Below are positions 27,942 to 37,489 of a stretch of DNA of 64,000 bases, piece after piece. How positions within the stretch are numbered: the stretch's first letter is position 1; every line of letters begins with the position of its first letter. A program made the translations under genes and the position numbers. Origin of the DNA: Salegentibacter sp. R32 (GTDB taxonomy: Bacteria > Bacteroidota > Bacteroidia > Flavobacteriales > Flavobacteriaceae); assembly GCF_008692195.1 (NCBI RefSeq), contig NZ_RXOM01000018.1, positions 186,001-250,000 on the forward strand, written 5' to 3'. The notes under the pieces were generated by a model, which was not told the DNA's origin, searched no databases, and saw nothing but the letters and a program-made list of their open reading frames with translations.

Positions 27942-29288
27942 ATGTCAAAAGACATTAAAGTTAAGAAAGGTCTTGATTTGCGGTTCAAAGGGGAAGCAGA
28001 AAAAACCCTTGTAGATGCACCAAGATCGAAGACCTTTGCCATTAAACCCCCAGATTTTCACTCCGTTGTCCCTAAACTTATCTTAAAAGATGGTGCTAAG
28101 GTATTAGCAGGTGAAGAAATTTTCTTTTCTAAATATAATGAAGGGGTTAGATATACTTCTCCGGTTAGTGGTGAAATTAAAGAAATAGTTAGAGGTGCCA
28201 AGCGCCGTGTTTTAGAAGTGGTGATTCAAGCAGATGAAACCAATTCTTATAAAGAATACGGGCAAATGGATGTTGCTTCTTCTGATGCTGAGGCCGTGAA
28301 AAAAAGAATTTTTGAAAGCGGCTGTGGAGCATTTGTAAAACAACGTCCTTACGATGTTGTTGCCAACCCGGAAGATACTCCGAAAGCTATTTATGTTTCA
28401 ACTTATAATACTGCACCACTTGCGGCAGATCCCGATTTCTTTTTGCAAGATCAAAAAGAAGAATTTCAAGCTGGGATTGATGCCTTAAAGAAGCTTACCG
28501 AAGGGGAAGTTTATGTGGCGGTAAATAAGAAATCTTCTAGTTTGAAGGATATAAAAGGAGTTGAGATTTTAAATGTTTCAGGTCCGCATCCGGCAGGAAA
28601 TGTAGGAGTGCACGTTCACGAAACCGAACCGATGAATTCTGGAGATCGTGTTTGGACGGTAGGTCCGGAAGATGTAGCGATTATCGGAAGATTGTTTTTA
28701 ACCGGTAGGTTTGATGCTAAAAGAACTGTAGCGGTTGTTGGAGCTGATGCAAAAGAGCGGAAATATTTTAGAACCTATGTTGGTGCAGATGTAACCGATT
28801 TGGTAGGCGGTTTTAATGAAAATGAAAGCCGTGTGATTTCCGGTGATATGTTAACCGGTACTCAATTAACCAAAGATCATCAATATTTAGGTTTTTACGA
28901 TAATACTCTTACTGTAATTCCTGAAGGAAATAACTACAGAATGTTTGGTTGGTTGCCATTTACCTATAATGGAATTCACTCGATGTCTAAAACTTCCCTT
29001 TCTTGGTTGTTGCCTAAAAAGAAGTATGATGTGAATACCAATTTAAATGGAGAGGAAAGAGCTTTGGTTGTAACAGGAGAAATGGAAGAGGTAATGCCTT
29101 TAGATGTTTATCCTATGCAATTGTTGAAAGCTTGTATGACAGGAAATATAGAAAAAATGGAAAATCTTGGTATTTATGAAGTAATACCGGAAGATTTTGC
29201 GTTGGTAGATTATGTAAATACCTCTAAAATTGAGGCGCAAGAGATTATTCGTCTTGGTTTAGATTTAATGATTACTGAAGTAGGATAA
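27942..29288 (+). CDS. nqrA: Na+-translocating NADH:quinone reductase subunit A
   Basis: 448-aa cytoplasmic subunit. The ATG at 27942 (MSKDIKVKKGLDLRFKGEAE) is right; the 11 upstream codons overlap the promoter. It has the biotinyl/lipoyl-like segment SPVSGEIKEI, FVKQRPYDVVANP, SGPHPAGNVGVHVHE and LPKKKYDVNTNLNGEERALVVTGE. NqrA takes part in quinone binding in the Na+-NQR complex, which couples NADH oxidation to Na+ export. First gene of nqrABCDEF. Confidence 0.96.
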   Translation: MSKDIKVKKGLDLRFKGEAEKTLVDAPRSKTFAIKPPDFHSVVPKLILKDGAKVLAGEEIFFSKYNEGVRYTSPVSGEIKEIVRGAKRRVLEVVIQADETNSYKEYGQMDVASSDAEAVKKRIFESGCGAFVKQRPYDVVANPEDTPKAIYVSTYNTAPLAADPDFFLQDQKEEFQAGIDALKKLTEGEVYVAVNKKSSSLKDIKGVEILNVSGPHPAGNVGVHVHETEPMNSGDRVWTVGPEDVAIIGRLFLTGRFDAKRTVAVVGADAKERKYFRTYVGADVTDLVGGFNENESRVISGDMLTGTQLTKDHQYLGFYDNTLTVIPEGNNYRMFGWLPFTYNGIHSMSKTSLSWLLPKKKYDVNTNLNGEERALVVTGEMEEVMPLDVYPMQLLKACMTGNIEKMENLGIYEVIPEDFALVDYVNTSKIEAQEIIRLGLDLMITEVG

Positions 29289-29305
29289 AAGGATCGTCAT
29301 ATATT

Positions 29306-30475
29306 ATGAAGTGGATACGTCAAAGGCTCGATAAAATTAAGGAGCCATTTTCCAAAGGAAATAAATACGAAAAGTTTGCACCCGCAATTAATGCATTAGA
29401 TACATTTTTATTTGTACCTAATCATACTACTAAAAAAGGTGCTCACGTTAGAGATGCGGTAGATTTAAAGCGTGTCATGATTACGGTGGTACTTGCTTTA
29501 GTTCCTGCTTTGATATTCGGAATGTGGAATGCAGGTTACCAGTATTTACACCAAATTCAAGGAGAAGTCGGTTTTTGGGAAGCAATAGGTCATGGGGCAA
29601 CTAAGTATGTTCCTATGATTATCGTTTCTTATGCCGTTGGTTTAGGGATTGAATTTGCTTTCGCTATTATGCGAGGGCACGAAGTAAACGAAGGGTATTT
29701 GGTTACCGGTTTACTTATTCCTATGATTATGCCTATCGATATTCCATTGTGGATGGTAGCGGTTTCCGTAGTTTTTGCTGTGGTTATAGGTAAAGAAGCA
29801 TTTGGAGGAACTGGAATGAATATTCTAAATCCAGCTTTAACAGCTAGAGCTTTTGCCTTTTTTGCTTATCCTACTTTTATGTCGGGGAATACCGTTTGGG
29901 TAAGTGAGGCTGGTTCTGTAGATGGGGTTTCAGGTGAAACGATTCTAGGTAAATTAGCCGCTGGCACAGAAGTTCCTTATTCTTCTATGGACATGTTCTC
30001 TGGTTTGATCCCAGGTTCCATTTCAGAAACTTCAACTATCTGTATTCTTGCTGGAGCTTTACTATTAATTTTAACGAAAGTAGGAAGCTGGAGAATTATA
30101 TTCAGTGGCTTTATAGGCGCTGCTTGTATGGCATTAATTTTTAACTGGCTTGGCGGAGCTTATTTCCCGGATAATGATTTAATGAATTTCCCTTGGTATA
30201 ATCACTTAATTATTGGTGGTCTTGCTTTTGGAGTGGTGTTTATGGCAACAGATCCTGTCTCGGCAGCGCAAACATTTAGAGGGAAATGGATTTATGGGTT
30301 CTTGATTGGTTTCTTTGCAGTGATGATTCGGGTTTTTAATCCGGCTTATCCGGAAGGAATTATGTTGGCTATCTTATTAATGAATGTATTTGCGCCAACC
30401 ATCGATCACTTTGTGATAGAATCCAATGTGAAGAAACGTAAGAAAAGAGTTAAAGCAGAAGTAAAAACAGCTTAA
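29306..30475 (+). CDS. nqrB: Na+-NQR subunit B
   Basis: 389-aa membrane subunit with about ten helices. The covalent FMN threonine lies in GSISETST, which matches the GSxxExST site in the Vibrio protein. Other marks are FVPNHTTKKGAHVRDAVDLKR, GGTGMNILNPALTARAF and FMATDPVSAAQTFRGKWIYG. It carries FMN and riboflavin in the Na+ pathway. The ATG is 17 bases after nqrA. ApbE, encoded at 34.3 kb, should attach the FMN. Confidence 0.96.
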   Translation: MKWIRQRLDKIKEPFSKGNKYEKFAPAINALDTFLFVPNHTTKKGAHVRDAVDLKRVMITVVLALVPALIFGMWNAGYQYLHQIQGEVGFWEAIGHGATKYVPMIIVSYAVGLGIEFAFAIMRGHEVNEGYLVTGLLIPMIMPIDIPLWMVAVSVVFAVVIGKEAFGGTGMNILNPALTARAFAFFAYPTFMSGNTVWVSEAGSVDGVSGETILGKLAAGTEVPYSSMDMFSGLIPGSISETSTICILAGALLLILTKVGSWRIIFSGFIGAACMALIFNWLGGAYFPDNDLMNFPWYNHLIIGGLAFGVVFMATDPVSAAQTFRGKWIYGFLIGFFAVMIRVFNPAYPEGIMLAILLMNVFAPTIDHFVIESNVKKRKKRVKAEVKTA

Positions 30476-30485
30476 AAGCATATTC

Positions 30486-31212
30486 ATGAATAGAAATAGT
30501 AACGCATACACTTTCATTTTTGCCATTGTAATGGTTGTTGTGGTTGCATCTGTACTTGCATTTACAGCTACTTCCTTACAGCCTATACAAAATGAAAATG
30601 TTCGACAAGAGAAAATGCAGAATATTCTACATACAGTAGGTATAGATGTAGAACGTTCTGAAGCGAAAGAGAATTTTGATAAATATATTACTCAGCAAGT
30701 AGCATTAAAAGCTGATGGTTCTGAAGATAAAAGTGTAGATGCTTTTAAGGTTGATTTAAAGAAAGAACTTAAAAGACCGGTAGATAAGCAAATCTATCCT
30801 TTATACATTGCAGAGGTTGAAGGTGAAAAATACTATATCGTACCTTTAAGAGGTAGTGGACTTTGGGATGCCATCTGGGGATATATTTCATTGAAGGATG
30901 ACGTAAATACCGTGAAAGGTGTTGTTTTTGACCATAAAGGAGAAACAAACAGGACTTGGTGGTGAAATCACAAAAGCTTGGTTTCAACAACGTTTTGAAG
31001 ATGAAAAAATCTTTGATAGCACAGGAAACTTAGTAGGGGTTTCTGTAGTGAAAGGTTATGGCGGAGGAAATGATAAAGAAGATAATGCAGTAGATGCAAT
31101 TTCAGGAGCTACAATCACCGGTGACGGTGTAACCGATATGATTTCTGAAAGATTAAAGCACTATCTTCCTTATTTTAAGAATCAAACTGATATGAAAGTA
31201 GCAGTAAAATAA
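30486..31212 (+). pseudogene. nqrC: Na+-NQR subunit C, interrupted by a one-base frameshift
   Basis: The reading frame from 30486 codes for the N-terminal membrane helix and periplasmic domain (residues 1-154) and then stops at 30963-30965 after ...GETNRTWW. The rest continues in the +1 frame (TGLGGEITKAWFQQRFED...) to 31212. Removing one A from the AAA at 30947-30949 restores one frame of 241 aa, the normal NqrC size, with GETTGLGGE at the join. The FMN-bearing threonine site SGATIT lies beyond the break, so the broken product could not work. Everything else in the gene looks under selection, so a sequencing error or a very recent mutation is most likely. Confidence 0.9.
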
Positions 31213-31219
31213 AATTTTT

Positions 31220-31972
31220 ATGGCTAAAGAAAATAATAAAAACACAGAGGTTTCAGAAAAAGAAGCTAAGAAAAAAGAATTAATCTTTTTCCTATCTAGT
31301 TCAGAAGAAAAAGAAAGCTTCTTGTCTAAACAAAATATGAAGTTATTGTCAGACCCATTAAATGATGATAACCCAATTACTGTTCAGGTATTAGGTATTT
31401 GTTCAGCATTAGCGATTACTGTACAATTACAAGCTGCTATTGTAATGTCTTTAGCGGTAATGGTGGTAATGGCATTTAGTAATATGATTATTTCTTTAAT
31501 GCGTAACCTCATTCCTAGCCGAATCAGAATTATTGTTCAGTTAGTAGTGGTTGCCGCATTGGTAATTTTGGTAGATCAGGTGCTTAAAGCTTACGCTTAT
31601 GATGTTAGTAAACAGTTATCGGTTTTCGTTGGATTAATTATTACCAACTGTATCGTAATGGGACGTTTAGAAGCATTTGCTTTAGGTAACGGAGTTTATA
31701 AATCGTTTTTAGATGGTATAGGTAATGCTGCCGGATATGGATTAATCTTGATTATTGTGGCTTTTTTCCGTGAGCTTTTAGGTTCTGGTAAATTATTCGG
31801 TTTTGAAGTATTAGGTCATAAAGGAGCTACCTTGGCAGAATCGACAGGTTTATATGCTTTTGGTTACGAGAATAACGGATTAATGTTATTGGCACCTATG
31901 GCATTAATTATTGTTGGAATCATTATATGGGTTCAACGTTCAAGAAATAGAAAATTAATAGAAGAAGCATAG
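31220..31972 (+). CDS. nqrD: Na+-NQR subunit D
   Basis: 250-aa membrane protein with six helices of the NqrD/RnfE family: [58 protein letters not shown], then [13 protein letters not shown]. The first 38 or so residues are a charged, Lys/Glu-rich cytoplasmic extension not found in Vibrio NqrD; an internal ATG at 31337 would give the usual N-terminus. Together with NqrE it holds the membrane iron centre. It starts 8 bases after nqrC. Confidence 0.95.
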   Translation: MAKENNKNTEVSEKEAKKKELIFFLSSSEEKESFLSKQNMKLLSDPLNDDNPITVQVLGICSALAITVQLQAAIVMSLAVMVVMAFSNMIISLMRNLIPSRIRIIVQLVVVAALVILVDQVLKAYAYDVSKQLSVFVGLIITNCIVMGRLEAFALGNGVYKSFLDGIGNAAGYGLILIIVAFFRELLGSGKLFGFEVLGHKGATLAESTGLYAFGYENNGLMLLAPMALIIVGIIIWVQRSRNRKLIEEA

Positions 31973-31994
31973 AAGCTGCTTAAAATTATAGATT

Positions 31995-32612
31995 ATGCAA
32001 GAGTATTTAAATTTATTTGTTAGAAGTATCTTCATCGAAAATATGATTTTCGCATACTTCTTAGGGATGTGTTCTTACTTGGCAGTTTCAAAAAACGTTA
32101 AAACTGCAGTTGGTTTAGGAGCGGCCGTAATCTTTGTACTTACTGTTACCGTACCTATCAACTTCTGGATGGATCAATATTTATTAAGACCTGGAGCATT
32201 ACAATGGATAGATCCAGCGTATGCAGATGTAGATTTGAGTTTCTTAAGTTTCATCATGTTTATTGCGGTAATTGCATCAATGGTTCAGTTGGTAGAAATG
32301 ATTGTTGAAAAATTCGCTCCGGCTTTATATGGAGCGTTAGGTATTTTCTTGCCACTTATTGCGGTGAACTGTGCCATTTTAGGAGGTTCTTTATTTATGC
32401 AACAAAAGAATTTTGATAATGTAGGAGAAGCCATAACCTATGGTTTTGGTAGTGGTATAGGTTGGTTCTTAGCTATCTTAGCTATAGCGGCTATTAGAGA
32501 AAAAATTGCATACTCAAACGTGCCTGCACCATTAAAAGGTTTAGGGATAACATTTATTATCACCGGACTAATGGCAATAGGTTTTATGAGTTTTATGGGA
32601 ATTAAATTATAG
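31995..32612 (+). CDS. nqrE: Na+-NQR subunit E
   Basis: 205-aa six-helix membrane protein of the NqrE/RnfA family, topologically inverted relative to NqrD. It has [25 protein letters not shown] with the iron-liganding Cys, and [18 protein letters not shown] with the second Cys, as in the family. Standard length. It is in the middle of the nqr operon with short gaps on both sides (22 and 19 bases). Confidence 0.96.
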   Translation: MQEYLNLFVRSIFIENMIFAYFLGMCSYLAVSKNVKTAVGLGAAVIFVLTVTVPINFWMDQYLLRPGALQWIDPAYADVDLSFLSFIMFIAVIASMVQLVEMIVEKFAPALYGALGIFLPLIAVNCAILGGSLFMQQKNFDNVGEAITYGFGSGIGWFLAILAIAAIREKIAYSNVPAPLKGLGITFIITGLMAIGFMSFMGIKL

Positions 32613-32631
32613 TAGTAGAAAACAAAGCATT

Positions 32632-33924
32632 ATGACAGTAATAATTGCAAGTGTAGTTGTATTTTTAGCATTAATACTTTTATTAGTAGGTGTACTTTTA
32701 GGGGCTAAAGCAAAACTTATTCCTTCAGGTCCTGTAAAAATCAACGTAAACGGAGAAAAAGATTTAGAAGTTGGTTCCGGTGGAACTTTGTTATCTACAC
32801 TAGGTGATAATAAACTTTTTTTACCATCTGCTTGTGGTGGTGGTGGAACTTGTATCCAGTGTAAATGTATTGTAAAAGAAGGTGGAGGGTCAATTCTTCC
32901 AACTGAAGAACCACACTTTACACGAAAAGAAATTGCTGAAGGTTGGCGTCTAGGATGTCAGGTGAAAGTAAAGCAGAATATGGATATCCAAATACCGGAA
33001 GAAGTATTTGGTGTTAAAAAATGGGAAGCTACAGTTGTAAGAAACTGGAATGTGGCTTCTTTTATCAAGGAATTTGTAGTTGAAATTCCTGAAGATATGG
33101 ATTACAAAGCGGGAGGGTATATTCAGATTGAAGTTCCTAAATGTACCGTAAAATACGAAGATATAGATATTACGGCTCATCCTGAAGAACATCCTGGGGA
33201 ACCAGATAAGTTTAAGGATGAGTGGGATAAATTCCAATTATGGCCTTTAGTGATGAAGAACCCAGAAAAGGAAGAAAGAGCTTATTCAATGGCTTCTTAT
33301 CCAGCAGAAGGAAGAGAAATTATGCTGAACGTTCGTATTGCTACTCCGCCTTGGGATAGAAAGAAGAATGGTTGGATGGATGTGAATCCGGGTATTGTAT
33401 CCTCTTATATTTTCTCCAAGAAAAAAGGTGATAAAGTGACCATTTCAGGTCCTTACGGTGAATTCTTTATCAACGAAAGTGAAGCTGAAATGCTATATGT
33501 AGGTGGTGGAGCAGGAATGGCTCCTATGCGTTCTCATCTTTACCATTTATTCAAAACCCTCAAAACCGGTAGAAAAGTAACTTATTGGTATGGAGGTAGA
33601 TCTCGACGTGAGCTTTTCTACATTGAACACTTTAGAGAATTAGAAAGAGAATTTCCTAACTTTAAATTCTTTATGGCATTATCAGATCCATTAGAAGAAG
33701 ATAACTGGAAAATCAAAAAAGATATTGATGATAAAGAAGGAGATGGTTTTGTAGGCTTTGTGCATAATGTAGTAATCGATAACTATTTGTCAAAACATGA
33801 TGAACCTGAAGAAATTGAATTATATTTCTGTGGACCACCATTAATGAACCAAGCAGTTCAAAAAATGGGAGAAGATTTTGGTATCCCAGATGAAAATATT
33901 AGATTCGATGATTTTGATTCATAA
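32632..33924 (+). CDS. nqrF: Na+-NQR subunit F (NADH-oxidising)
   Basis: 430-aa entry subunit. An N-terminal membrane helix is followed by a plant-type [2Fe-2S] domain ([12 protein letters not shown] plus a later Cys in RLGCQV), then an FAD domain ([10 protein letters not shown], where RxYSxxS binds flavin) and an NAD domain ([17 protein letters not shown], and [13 protein letters not shown] with the catalytic-type Cys). It passes electrons from NADH through FAD and the cluster to the other subunits. A terminator follows 23 bases after the stop. Confidence 0.97.
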   Translation: MTVIIASVVVFLALILLLVGVLLGAKAKLIPSGPVKINVNGEKDLEVGSGGTLLSTLGDNKLFLPSACGGGGTCIQCKCIVKEGGGSILPTEEPHFTRKEIAEGWRLGCQVKVKQNMDIQIPEEVFGVKKWEATVVRNWNVASFIKEFVVEIPEDMDYKAGGYIQIEVPKCTVKYEDIDITAHPEEHPGEPDKFKDEWDKFQLWPLVMKNPEKEERAYSMASYPAEGREIMLNVRIATPPWDRKKNGWMDVNPGIVSSYIFSKKKGDKVTISGPYGEFFINESEAEMLYVGGGAGMAPMRSHLYHLFKTLKTGRKVTYWYGGRSRRELFYIEHFRELEREFPNFKFFMALSDPLEEDNWKIKKDIDDKEGDGFVGFVHNVVIDNYLSKHDEPEEIELYFCGPPLMNQAVQKMGEDFGIPDENIRFDDFDS

Positions 33925-33946
33925 TTTTCGAAATTAATAATAATAG

Positions 33947-33981
33947 AAAGTCCGGTATAAACATATCGGACTTTTCCTTTT
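33947..33981 (+). terminator. Terminator of the nqr operon
   Basis: AAAGTCCG / CGGACTTT stem (33947-33954 with 33967-33974) with a 12-base loop, followed by a T-rich run. It overlaps the likely promoter region of the next gene. Confidence 0.75.
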
Positions 33982-33989
33982 TTATAGCT

Positions 33990-33997
33990 TATCTTTG
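33990..33997 (+). promoter_or_regulatory. Putative -7 box (TATCTTTG) four bases before the ATG at 34002
   Basis: TATCTTTG matches TAnnTTTG and is followed by four bases and then the start codon. A -33 TTTG is not seen at the standard distance. The layout matches that at 24376 and 49748. Confidence 0.45.
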
Positions 33998-34001
33998 TAA
34001 T

Positions 34002-34358
34002 ATGAATGAATTATCTGAGCAAGACCTTCATAATTTGGCGATGAATGTAGTAGGGGAAGATCTCCAAGAACAAGGTTACGAGTTTTTGGGAGTGAACAGT
34101 CAACTAAAGCGAAACCCACAATTTGTAGCCTTAAGAAATAAGAGATTACACTTTGTTATTGTCCGTGCAATTTCTTATCCGGATAATCCTGTAGAATACG
34201 ATGCTATTTTTATGGAAACAATAAAAGAACACGCCAATAAATTTAATGCTCGTACTTTTTATGCTGGGGTAGGTTTAGCGCATTCAGAAGATTATGAAAA
34301 GCCTCTAACTAAAGATTCTCAATACGTAGTAAATTATAATGGCTTACAAGAAATTTAA
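34002..34358 (+). CDS. Small conserved protein between nqrF and apbE
   Basis: 118-aa soluble protein without signal or membrane segment (MNELSEQDLHNLAMNVVGEDL...; VALRNKRLHFVIVRAISYPDNP; EHANKFNARTFYAGVGLAHSED). I recall similar flavobacterial proteins being labelled as an NqrF-related subunit, but it has no flavin or iron-sulphur motif, so that label rests on position. The alternating beta/alpha pattern suggests a small endonuclease-like or binding fold; no catalytic motif is evident. Its 3' end overlaps the apbE start by 20 bases, so the two are translated together, suggesting a role in Na+-NQR maturation (inference). Confidence 0.65.
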   Translation: MNELSEQDLHNLAMNVVGEDLQEQGYEFLGVNSQLKRNPQFVALRNKRLHFVIVRAISYPDNPVEYDAIFMETIKEHANKFNARTFYAGVGLAHSEDYEKPLTKDSQYVVNYNGLQEI

Positions 34359-35349
34359 TTTCATAGTTCTCATCGTAATATTATTTGTTGCTTGTAATAA
34401 TACACCTTCTGTACGCTATGTAGAAGGAAATGCAATAGGAACAACTTATCATATTAAATACTATTCAGCTGAAGACTTTGATGTGCAGAAAGGTATCGAT
34501 TCGGTATTTTATACGGTGAATAAATCGATGAGCACTTATATGCCACAATCTGATATTTCAAAAATTAATAGAGGAGATACCGGTATAGTGGTAGATGAAA
34601 TGTTTAAAGAGACGTTTCAACTTTCCAAAGAAATCCATCAAAACACTAATGGCTATTTTGAGCCTACCGTAGGTAACTTAGTAAATGCTTATGGTTTTGG
34701 TGCTGAAATATTAAAAGTTGAATTAGATTCAACTACCATTGATTCTTTGCTACAATTTGTAGGAATTGAAAAAATAAATATCACTGAAGAAGGAAAAGTA
34801 GAAAAAGAAAATCCTGGAGTTTATATTGAATTTAATGCTATTGGAAAAGGTTCTGCAGTAGATAGAATAGCCAAATATCTAGAGCTTCACGGAGCTGATA
34901 ATTATTTAGTAGAAGTTGGTGGCGAATTAAGTGCCAAAGGAATAAATATTGAAAAAAATAGTCCTTGGCGTGTTGGGATTGACGATCCTAACCAAACAGA
35001 AGCTAAAAGAACGATAAGTTCTATAATTACCTTAAAAGATAGGGCAATGGCCACTTCTGGTAACTATAGAAAATTTCGTGTTGATTCGGTTACAGGAAAG
35101 AAATACGTACATACCATTAATCCCAATACCGGATTGGCAGGTAAAAGTAATCTTTTAAGTGCTTCAGTATTAGCTGAAAACTGCGCGTTAGCTGATGGTT
35201 ATGCTACGGCATTTATGGCAATGGGATTGGAAAAAAGTAAAGAAACTTTAGAGAAGCTTCTCCGGGTAGATGCTTTTTTAATTTACAATGAAAATGGTGA
35301 GATGAAAACTTTTGCTACTAAAGGTTTTCAAAAAGTTTTGAAGGATTAA
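34339..35349 (+). CDS. apbE: FAD:protein FMN transferase (lipoprotein)
   Basis: 336-aa ApbE. The N-terminus is a lipoprotein signal ending at FVACNN, placing it outside the inner membrane where the FMN threonines of NqrB and NqrC are modified. Marks: GNAIGTTYHIKYYS, MSTYMPQSDISKINRG, GAEILKVELD, FNAIGKGSAVDRIAKYL, LVEVGGELSAKG, RAMATSGNYRKF and the C-terminal HTINPNTG metal site. It starts inside the previous gene and ends in a stop shared with the convergent methyltransferase gene. Confidence 0.95.
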   Translation: MAYKKFNFIVLIVILFVACNNTPSVRYVEGNAIGTTYHIKYYSAEDFDVQKGIDSVFYTVNKSMSTYMPQSDISKINRGDTGIVVDEMFKETFQLSKEIHQNTNGYFEPTVGNLVNAYGFGAEILKVELDSTTIDSLLQFVGIEKINITEEGKVEKENPGVYIEFNAIGKGSAVDRIAKYLELHGADNYLVEVGGELSAKGINIEKNSPWRVGIDDPNQTEAKRTISSIITLKDRAMATSGNYRKFRVDSVTGKKYVHTINPNTGLAGKSNLLSASVLAENCALADGYATAFMAMGLEKSKETLEKLLRVDAFLIYNENGEMKTFATKGFQKVLKD

Positions 35350-36122
35350 TCTTCAGGTTTAAAGCAAACAGGTAAAATTTCTCCTTTTGCCAATCGGTAT
35401 TTTTCTACTTCAGTTTTTGGAAGTTCATGGGAATAATCCACTTCCTTTACTATAAAACCTTTACTTCTGAGTTTTTCAAAATAATCCTTTCCATAAATAC
35501 GCACATGGTCGTACTGGCCGAAGATTCGGGCACGCTCTTTAGGATCTTTGATGCTATCGTCTTCAAATGTTTTGTCACGACTTAAGTCTTGTGGTATCTG
35601 AAAAATGGCCATGCCTTTTGGCTTTAGGATTCGATAGAGCTCTTCCAGAGCTTTATCATCATCAGGAATATGTTCTAGTACATGGTTGCAAAAGATTATG
35701 TCGTAGCTGTTGTCTTCAAAAGGGAGATCACAGATGTCTGCTTTTACATCGGCTAAAGGAGAATTTAAATCTGTAGTGGTGTAATCTAAATTCTTTAATT
35801 TTTTAAACCGCTTGTAAAAAGCTTGTTCAGGGGCAAAATGAAGCATTTTATGGGGTGTGGTAAAAAAGTCGGTTTCATTTTTTAAATAAAGCCATAAAAG
35901 TCTATGCCGCTCCAAAGAGAGGGTAGAAGGGGAGAGAACGTTTTCTCTCTGATTTTCATATCCATACGGGAGGAATTTTGAAAAACTTCTACCATCTATC
36001 GGATCGGTATATTTATTGCCTTTAAGGGCAATCGCTAAAAAAGGCTTTACTAAATAGCTTAGCTTTATAAGTATAGGTCTAGGAACGTAATTTAAAATAC
36101 TTTTAAAAGCCTTTTTGAGCAT
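35346..36122 (-). CDS. Class I SAM-dependent methyltransferase
   Basis: 258-aa protein with a Methyltransf_11-like core. Motif I is a variant (MLHFAPEQAFYKRF) instead of a Gly-rich loop; then TTTDLNSPLADVKADICDLPFEDNSYDIIFCNHVLEHI and EELYRILKPKGMAIFQIP. The substrate is unknown. It is the last gene of the gpmI operon, one base behind the HNH-like gene, and its stop overlaps the apbE stop. Confidence 0.8.
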   Translation of the reverse strand: MLKKAFKSILNYVPRPILIKLSYLVKPFLAIALKGNKYTDPIDGRSFSKFLPYGYENQRENVLSPSTLSLERHRLLWLYLKNETDFFTTPHKMLHFAPEQAFYKRFKKLKNLDYTTTDLNSPLADVKADICDLPFEDNSYDIIFCNHVLEHIPDDDKALEELYRILKPKGMAIFQIPQDLSRDKTFEDDSIKDPKERARIFGQYDHVRIYGKDYFEKLRSKGFIVKEVDYSHELPKTEVEKYRLAKGEILPVCFKPED

Positions 36123-36123
36123 A

Positions 36124-36702
36124 TTATACTTTTATGTCTCCCCAGTTTTCACCGGTTTTAATACGGTGCAACTGCATTTCTGAAACACCAAACTGCTTGG
36201 CTAACACTTTTAATCTTGTTCTTCTGTTGGGGTCCAGAAGTTTTCTTTTTAAGATTGTAGCTTCACCTAAGGTTAATTTAGTGTAAGTTCTGCGTTTGCT
36301 TTGTCTTTTAGCAATTACTTTGGGGTTGTGATCTTGATGGGCTTCCCACTCTTTGCGGTTTACCCAAGCAAGGTTACTAAGGTTGTTATCCAATTTGTCA
36401 TAATTCTTATGGATAACAAACAGGCCGTCTTCTGGCTTGTCTAAAAATGCAATTGCTTGAATTTTGTGTACATAAAAGTTCTTGCGTTTACCGTTTTTTA
36501 ATTTGGTATTAAAAACCTTGTAACCGTTAATGGCACTTCCTTTAAGGATAACACCATTTTTACTTTTCACAAAATTCATGATTCTGCCTTTACTGGAAAT
36601 GGCTATTTCATAACCTTCTTCCCAGTCGTCTTCGTAATAATACCGCCACTCTTCAACTAAGTTGTTGTCGCGGTAAAAAGATTCAAGTTTGTCTAAATTC
36701 AT
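36124..36702 (-). CDS. NUMOD4/HNH-like protein with C-terminal helix-turn-helix
   Basis: 192-aa protein. A NUMOD4-like segment (YEIAISSKGRIMNF, residues about 31-44, and GYKVFNTKLKNGKRKNFYVHKIQAIAFL) leads into a HNH_3-like region (VIHKNYDKLDNNLSNLAWVNR) in which the first His and the Asn are kept. The C-terminal part (LKVLAKQFGVSEMQLHRIKTG) is a helix-turn-helix. Such proteins are usually phage or homing endonucleases, yet here the ATG at 36702 lies 20 bases inside map and the next gene follows after one base. The nuclease may therefore be domesticated, perhaps as a DNA-binding regulator (inference). Confidence 0.75.
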   Translation of the reverse strand: MNLDKLESFYRDNNLVEEWRYYYEDDWEEGYEIAISSKGRIMNFVKSKNGVILKGSAINGYKVFNTKLKNGKRKNFYVHKIQAIAFLDKPEDGLFVIHKNYDKLDNNLSNLAWVNRKEWEAHQDHNPKVIAKRQSKRRTYTKLTLGEATILKRKLLDPNRRTRLKVLAKQFGVSEMQLHRIKTGENWGDIKV

Positions 36703-37489
36703 CTTCTTCTTCGCTTTTAATTCCCAATGATTCATAAATATAATCAAAGGTAGATAGTAATTGGGGGTTACCGTCCACCAGGGCCACATCATGTTCAAAA
36801 TGTGCACTGGGCTTTCCGTCTGCAGTTAGGATAGTCCAGCCATCACGAAGTTGCTTGATGCGTTTCGTTCCTAGATTTATCATAGGTTCAATGGCTACCG
36901 CCATACCTTCAATAAATTTCTTACCACGACCTCTACGGCCGTAGTTTGGCATTTCTGGGTCTTCGTGCATCTTAGTACCTAGACCGTGACCTACCAATTC
37001 TCTTACTACTCCGTAACCATTATCTTCAGCATGTTTTTGTATAGCATAACCTACATCGCCAACACGGTTACCAAGTTTAAATTCTTTTATACCAATATAA
37101 AGTGATTCTTTAGTCACTTTTAAAAGTTGTTTTACTTCTGGGGCAACTTCACCTACCTCAAAGGTATAGGCATGATCACCATAAAAACCATTTTTTACTG
37201 CGCCACAATCTACCGATATGATATCACCTTCTTCTAAGGGCTTATCATTTGGTATACCATGAACTACTTGAGCATTAGGACTCACACATAAGGTATTAGG
37301 AAAATCATATAATCCTAAAAATCCGGGAACAGCATCTTGTGATCTAATGTATTCTTCAGCTATTTTGTCTAGCTGAAGTGTGGTTACTCCCGGTTTTATT
37401 TCTTTTGCTATAATTCCTAATGTTCTTGATACAATTTGAGCGCTTTCGCGCATTAATTCTAATTCTTCCTTATTCTTGGTTATGATCAT
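36683..37489 (-). CDS. map: Methionine aminopeptidase, type I
   Basis: 268-aa enzyme that removes the initiator Met. Metal ligands are in DIISVDCGAVKNGFYGDHAYTF (two Asp), RELVGHGLGTKMHEDPEMPNY (His) and the Glu pair in AVAIEPMINLG and HFEHDVALVDG. It has the short type I form. The C-terminal extension (YESLGIKSEEEDEFRQT) overlaps the downstream gene by 20 bases. The start shares a base with the stop of the HAD gene (TAATG). Confidence 0.96.
   Translation of the reverse strand: MIITKNKEELELMRESAQIVSRTLGIIAKEIKPGVTTLQLDKIAEEYIRSQDAVPGFLGLYDFPNTLCVSPNAQVVHGIPNDKPLEEGDIISVDCGAVKNGFYGDHAYTFEVGEVAPEVKQLLKVTKESLYIGIKEFKLGNRVGDVGYAIQKHAEDNGYGVVRELVGHGLGTKMHEDPEMPNYGRRGRGKKFIEGMAVAIEPMINLGTKRIKQLRDGWTILTADGKPSAHFEHDVALVDGNPQLLSTFDYIYESLGIKSEEEDEFRQT

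Noticed and set aside
30940-30966. Programmed ribosomal frameshift site in nqrC
   Set aside because: The change needed is +1, there is no classic slippery heptamer, and NqrC is not known to use recoding. An indel is simpler.
30919-31212. Separate 97-aa gene
   Set aside because: It is the C-terminal part of NqrC after the frameshift, with no start of its own that makes sense.
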